A DNA stretch of 64,000 nt from Uranotaenia lowii. Its lineage: Eukaryota > Arthropoda > Insecta > Diptera > Culicidae. Position numbers and translations under genes: made by a program. Location of the stretch: assembly GCF_029784155.1 (NCBI RefSeq), contig NC_073692.1, positions 333,517,920-333,581,919 of the forward strand, read 5' to 3'. Shown here one piece after another: positions 58,460 to 64,000 of this stretch (the stretch's first letter is position 1; each line of letters begins with the position of its first letter). Below the pieces are notes generated by a model. That model was not told where the DNA came from, did not search any database, and worked only from the letters and a program-made list of their open reading frames with translations.

Positions 58460-59750
58460 CTCTCTCACGCTCCAATTGCTCTATTTTGCTCCAATTGCAT
58501 AATCAGTTTCCAAGTCATAATTAAAAAAAAATATGGGAGTACCCTTGTTTTAAAAGCAAGACAACATTTCTTGTACCCAAATCCTTTCTTTACGGGCTTT
58601 GCTCGATCATTTCTTGAGTTATTTAAAAATACCTCTCTCCCATTACTATCTCGGAGATCTCCCCACTGAAAAGAATGGCGGAGTCTTAAATCCTTATTTC
58701 CATACACTTTCGTATGACAAATTTGGCCCCCTTTTGCTAAAAATGTTATCTAATTTTGAAAAAATTGAATAAGATCCCCTCTCTTCCCTAATCATCCCTC
58801 CACTGCAATAAGAGAGGATTATCGAATATGCATAGAAACATTTCTCCATCTCAAATACCCTTCCCAAAGAAAGTCGGATTCTTTCGTATGACCTATTCTA
58901 TAGATATGATACAGAAATATTTTGGGCTCCGGTTTCTTCTTCGATGGTCACTTTCCCTCTTTCTATTTGTTCACTAGGATCAGGGAAGGCTTACGAACAA
59001 CGATTGAGTCTTTTTCCGTATCCAAATTTCCTCCCATGCCATTTTTAGTTCCATTTGCTCGATTATTTCTCATGTTTTGTAAAAAAAAATATGGGAGCTC
59101 CCTTCCCAGTTTCTGATTTCCCATGGGAGGTGAGAAGGGCTTCAAACTATTTTGAGAACATTTCGTTCACCCAAATACCCTCGCGTTCCAAATTTGATTC
59201 ACTTCGTTTGATCTGTTATCCCCTCTCCCCTCTTCCTATCCTCCGAATGCAAGTAGAGGTGGTCTTAAACAATCATAGAACCTTTTCCCATACCCAAATA
59301 TCCTTCCATGCTAAATTGGTTCCATTTGCTTGATTTACATGCTTGAATAGTCATTGAATTATGCAATAAAAATCCTTCTTCCTCCTTCTTTCTTTCTCCC
59401 CATTGAAAGAAAGGGAAGGTATAAGAGAGTCCCTTCTTCCCCTTTATGTCTCCCTACTTGAAGAAGAGAGGGGTTACAAATAATCATAGAAATGTTTCTC
59501 GTACGAAAATTTTTTTCCCATATCAAATTTGGTACCATTTGCTTGCAAACATTTTTCTTTTGCTTAGGAGACCCCTTTCCTACTTTAAGTAAAACGGAGG
59601 TGTCCCAAACTATAATAGAAACATTTCCCGACCTCTAAAGTATCCACCTGCCAAGTTTCAAACAAATCTGTTCAGTATTTTCCAAGTCTACAGTGAACAG
59701 ACAAACAGACAGACAGAAATTACTTTTTATATGTATGTAAGTATAGATAA
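58460..59750 (-). mobile_element. Helitron-related interspersed repeat
   Basis: Diverged modules of about 120-150 bp share the phrases of 5690-7545 ('catagaaacatttc', 'cccaaatacc', 'ccatttgctcgat'). The right end (59690-59745) reads gacagacagacagaaattac then tttttatatgtatg. Its complement is the layout of the Helitron-like 5' end at 42423 (tataaaaagcaatttctgt followed by a TTTG/TCTG run). Orientation is therefore minus. There is no coding capacity; the open frames here follow the module repeats. Confidence 0.5.
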
Positions 59751-60476
59751 ACGCCATACGAGGTTTCATACTGTAACCTGGTTTTTGTGAAATTCAAAAA
59801 AAGGAGAGATTGTTATTTTAAGGTTTAAATATTAGGCAAATGTATTGAAAAGTAGAAGGAAAATAATTCATTTTTTTTAAATAGTTTTTGCATTTTAACA
59901 TGTTAAGTCTTCTTAATCAGTTTTTCTTAAAATAAAATTGATTAATACTGATTCACGTGATTGTTCTATGATTAAATTACTTTTTTATCATTAAAAATTT
60001 TGATTTTACATTAAAAAAGTTGAAGATATTGTGTTAAGCCGTTTAAGGTGAAATTTCGGCTACCTGTCTGAAATCAATATTTTTATTATTATTTAAGAGA
60101 TGAAAAATCTTGCAAATTCATTATCAGTAGCAAATTAATGTTTGTGTCACAAAAATTCTTCAACATTAGATATACATTCTCAACCAAGGTGTGTGTATAT
60201 GTAGAAGGTGTAACGATATGTAAAACTCCCAATTCAGCCATTTTGATTTGGCTACTGCGGAGTTCGTGAAGTTTGTTTACCAACAAAGCCCTCAGTTCGA
60301 ACAAATTTACCGATGTTTACAAACAAACTCACTGAACCCCATCGCGCTCTCCTCGCTTACTTACTGTCAGTCAAAGTTAGACAAAGTCAGAGAACCTTGT
60401 GATCTAATAACCTTGTTCTCAACTAACTTTGTTTCTTTTCTTGACGTGCTTTGATCACCGTTTATTATACTTTAGA
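59751..60476. other. No gene recognised
   Basis: AT-rich. The frame at 60248-60454 is free of motifs. Confidence 0.35.
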
Positions 60477-60772
60477 GCAAGTTCACTGGTGTTGGGAAAA
60501 AATGGTAGAAATTTTGACACTTACGGCACATTTTGAAAATTTTGCCATATAAAAACATTTTCAAGATCTGTGGCCTTTAGTTTTTTTACAACACGTGTTG
60601 TATTTTCGCATGCTGTGATGCAAAAATAGCAACATTTCTATCCCATACGGCTGAAATAGAAACAGTGTTGTAAAAAAATACAACGCCCCAAGATCTTGGA
60701 AACATTTTTGCATGGTAAAATTTTCAAAATTTCAAAATTTGTACCACTTTTTCCCAACACCAGTGAACTTGC
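60477..60772. mobile_element. Small foldback MITE, 296 bp, hAT-like
   Basis: Perfect 25-bp terminal inverted repeats begin GCAAGTTCACTGGTGTTGGG. The inversion continues imperfectly inward ('tggtanaaattttga', 'cattttcaagatctt', 'gttgtaaaaaaa'). Flanks actttaga and atttagga agree at 6 of 8 positions, a possible decayed 8-bp duplication. Non-coding. Confidence 0.8.
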
Positions 60773-60829
60773 ATTTAGGATATGGTAGACAACGAACAAC
60801 ATCAAGATAATCCTAAAGTAAACCTGTTT

Positions 60830-61265
60830 TTTAGGATTTTCAAACGCAAAAAGTTTCCAGATAAGATTTCGTGGATCCTTATCCTTCTACTGACCTCGAT
60901 TTCGATTCTAACTCAAATCTTTAGCCCAATCCTGAATTTGATCCGAAACAATATCATAATCCTTTTCGAGATTCCAATCGGGATCCCATTATGGTACCGA
61001 TCCTCATTATTGAACGCAATCCTTATTCCGATTTTGATTCTTGACTTTGAGTCTCGATTTTAATCTTGAACGTTATCTTGATTTCGGATCCACGAATGTG
61101 ACTCTAGATTTTGAATCCCAGATCCTGAACTTTACACAGATCCTGGATCATGATTTTGATACTGGATGATAATCTTGAGTTCTGATCCTAGATCATTTTT
61201 GCGGACTCACGCTCTCATGATCTCGGATTCTGAATCCTTCATCCTGGATTCTGAAGCACGAACCC
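60830..61265. repeat. Degenerate short-period repeat ('gatcctgaatttt')
   Basis: A long run of variants of 'gatcctgatt', 'gattctgaatcc' and 'gattttgaatcc' with irregular spacing near 12 bp. The open frames at 60782-61063 and 61166-61357 are by-products, giving Ile/Leu/Ser/Asp-rich translations without domains. Confidence 0.75.
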
Positions 61266-61369
61266 GGCTTCAAGATTTGCTCTTGCGTTTTCATACTCGT
61301 TCTAATCCTAGTTTTCAAAATTCATTTTCAAAATTTCAGAGTTTGAAAGAGCCATGAATGATTACCATT

Positions 61370-63525
61370 AAGTACATGGATTTACTTCCGGATCGCCAAC
61401 TTTAGGGGCTTAGGGTTTAAACCCAGCCCAGGAGATTTTTTTCAAGTAATATTTTTCAGTTCAAGAAATAAATTAACCGTAGTAACGAGAAATTTTTTAA
61501 TCTCAAAAGGTGTTTATAAATAAGTGTTAAAAAACATTTCGTAAAATTTTCTCGCCTTCGGCGGTATTTATTCCAATATCACGCTAGGTCTAAAACACTT
61601 CATTCTGCGACAGTACATAACATTTACAAATTAAGTATTAGTATTAAGTATTAAATTAATTGTCAATTTTGATTAAAAATTTTATACAAAACTCTATCTT
61701 GTCCTTGAAATTGGTTTTTATTAAGAAATGTATCCAAAAATCTTAATCCATTACGTTATTACTAATCACTTCGATAATATTAAAAAACTTTTATATCACA
61801 ACAAATTTTATACTGACATAAAATATTCTCAAAGAAACCAACCAATTTTAATAACTTTAATTTATGTTTATTGTTCTTCTAAATACTCAACACGACATTC
61901 AAAAAATTCTGATAAATTACACCAGGCCACAAAATACAAATTCAAAAATGTGATTTTGGTATCTCGCAACTGTTCAAAATTGGTATAAATTGTTTTAGAA
62001 AACTCTACACTTCTCTGATAAAACTTCAAAATATTTTTAAAAACATTGAAATAAAGATTTTTTTTAAGGCATTCTGACTTCTGCGAAAAACATTAATTAA
62101 AGTTTTCTATATATTCATTTTTAGCCATTTTTAATATAATAGATTTTAAACGAACTTTTAAAGATGTATTAACTGAACTGCATTTGAGATATTTATAATG
62201 CAAAAATCAAGTAGTTTTGAAGGTTTAGAGAAGTTTGTTTATTTGAATCATCAATTGATTTCTATAATAAAGTTTAAAAATTTATTTGAAGTTTTTATTG
62301 AAAAAATGTCTTCCAAAAATGTTAGAATTTTATCTATTTATAAAAGAGAAGGTGTTTTGGAACCGTGAATTGACGAATTTTGTTTTCTCACGTAGGCAAA
62401 TCGAAAATTGGAAGAAAATAATAGATATTGAATATGGGCGAGTAGAATTTGATAAGAAGCATTTTCATCACATGTCATGAATTTGTTCCTGAAGAAAAAA
62501 AAAATCATATTGATAAATTTGAAATGTTCTTTCTAAAAGATCATTACTATTACCGGAAAGCCCGATAAATTGAGTTAAAATTTTATTATAATTTCCAGAT
62601 AAATTAAAATGTATTCCAGTGATCACTGGGCGACGGCTGACCAGGAGCAATATGCTGACGTCGATTTCAAAAATCGTGAGACGGCCGTTGAGGAAACACG
62701 TGACAATAAAGTTTTTTCTGAGGATGGCCGAAAGATAAGTAGTCCGAAAACGTATATATAAAACAGCATTTTTATTTCGTCTTGCGCTCACCGAAAAATA
62801 CCAATCAAAAAAGATTAAAAATTATTTTACCGAATTTCTTAGTCAAACTTCAAACAAATTTGAACAATTTTCAATAATTTTTTTTTTGTTTTTCAAGTCT
62901 AAATTTTTGTACAAGCTGTGCTAGATTTGGACTACATGCTCGAAATTTATCTTTTTCTAAAAGCTATCGATCTTCGTCTATAATTCTTTGTATTTTCATA
63001 TTTCCCTTTCCTATCTTCTTCCTCTTTAAAATAAAAGGATTAAGCTAAAAAAAATATTTTAAAAACAAAAAACCTGAAGGTATGAGCCGATTCAAAAAAA
63101 GGTTTTCCAAAAAAAGTCCAAATTTTTGTGTTTTAAAAATATAATCTTCTTGGAAGCCTTAAAAATCCAAATTTCAAAAAGAATAACTTTGTTTTTAGCT
63201 TTCGTTTATGAAAAGTTCGAAAAATGATTCGAAGTAGCAACTTCAAAGCTTAATTTGTATGTGCAAATTTGACTCAATTACTATTTGATTTTCTCAATTT
63301 TCCTAAAGTTTAAATTAGGACAAACTAAATAAAAACTGTAATAAAAACAAAAAAAACGCAATCTGATCATTTTTAGAATAAATCATATAGCAGCCCCGTT
63401 TTCATTTGAGCGCAGCGCTGCTTTGCTTCAAACTTCACATGACTTCAAATTTGGTTACGTTTATTTTTTTCGGGAGTGGTTTTTGGTCTAGTCTGCTGTT
63501 TTAACTAAGCTGTTTTTTGTTATTG
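61370..63525. other. AT-rich DNA, no gene recognised
   Basis: 61390-61430 contains a weak tRNA-like box B (gggtttaaaccca) after 'gatcgccaactttaggggc'; a decayed SINE is possible. The frames at 61728-61988, 62286-62480 and 62468-62791 lack motifs. Confidence 0.35.
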
Positions 63526-63529
63526 TCAT

Positions 63530-63960
63530 CAACCAGGGGTAGAAAATAGAAGAAAAAACAAAAAAAACGCTCAAATGTCAAATTGATCTGATTAAATCAC
63601 CGACCAGTGAACAGGCATCAAATTTAGTTTCACTAGAGTGACCATTCTTAAAACTTTTTTAAGTCGTTGAGAGAGTTTTGCATTGGATAAGTTAACAAGT
63701 TTCACCAATCTGAGCATGCCTCATCTATGAAACAACAGCTTTGTTGATTTTGTTTGGTTCCGGCACTTATTTTTATTATAAACGATTACAAATCTTTTCC
63801 AAAAGTGCTCATTTTTTTGTCGAAAAGTAAAAAATGCTGCAGCAAAATTTCTATTTGCCTGACCTAGGTCATCAATAGAAAAAAGTGCAATCATGGAGTG
63901 TTTGGCAAAAAATTGTTCTAACAAAACCTGCCCCGGATTTCAAAATATATTTTTCATACG
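63530..63960 (+). repeat. Interspersed repeat shared with 41630-42060
   Basis: Same order of phrases as the 41.6-kb copy ('caaatgtcaaattgatctgattaaatcaccgaccagtg', 'agctttgttgattttgtttggttccggc', 'tgctgcag'). Ends are undefined and nothing coding was recognised. Confidence 0.55.
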
Positions 63961-64000
63961 GTTCCCGGCTGAACCAAAAAAAAAAAGAAGAAAATTCCCC

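Overview
This is an AT-rich eukaryotic window, almost certainly from an insect and probably from a dipteran such as a mosquito. The main clue is a DD37E mariner-type transposase, a family known from mosquitoes. Other clues are tRNA-derived SINE pieces, RTE and Jockey/CR1-like LINE debris, Helitron-like ends and many miniature TIR elements. The species call is inference. There are no bacterial operons, CRISPR arrays or intact cellular genes. The only credible host-gene piece is one exon on the minus strand (28550-28868). It has a 3' splice site, a 5'UTR, an ATG and a strong 5' splice site, and encodes the first 36 residues of a protein I do not recognise.

Layout: 0-5.7 kb is mostly anonymous AT-rich DNA with a complete 370-bp hAT-like MITE (2557-2926). 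5.7-7.5 kb is a Helitron-related repeat interrupted by a palindromic element built from 'cccagaatg' sub-repeats with a GC-rich core. 8348-9642 is a complete but dead DD37E mariner. 10.4-11.0 kb has another MITE and a heptamer microsatellite. 11-17 kb holds nothing I can name. 17-18.9 kb is a decayed Jockey/CR1-type LINE. 20-21.3 kb is a TIR repeat family with relatives near 38 and 41 kb. 28.0-28.9 kb is a hAT-like MITE next to the host exon. 30.4-36.5 kb is a stack: a decayed mariner, a Helitron-like end, an RTE-type LINE and, in the LINE, a mariner into which a second mariner inserted in the opposite orientation. That second mariner carries an 847-bp insert of its own. 39.9-40.9 kb is a 913-bp TIR element. 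42.35-44.13 kb is a palindromic MITE split by a Helitron-like element. 45.8-52.0 kb is a TTAA-flanked MITE split by a young Ty3/gypsy retrotransposon. 53.2-55.7 kb is a 2.45-kb foldback element. 58.4-59.75 kb is another Helitron-related repeat, 60.5 kb a small hAT-like foldback, and 60.8-61.3 kb a degenerate short-period repeat.

The most informative structures are nested insertions whose empty sites can be read from the sequence, giving a relative order of transposition. The gypsy element is the youngest large insertion: its two 232-bp LTRs look identical base for base and it has a 5-bp target duplication. Its reverse transcriptase reading frame is nevertheless broken by a small deletion. All boundaries were found by eye; similarity searches were not possible.
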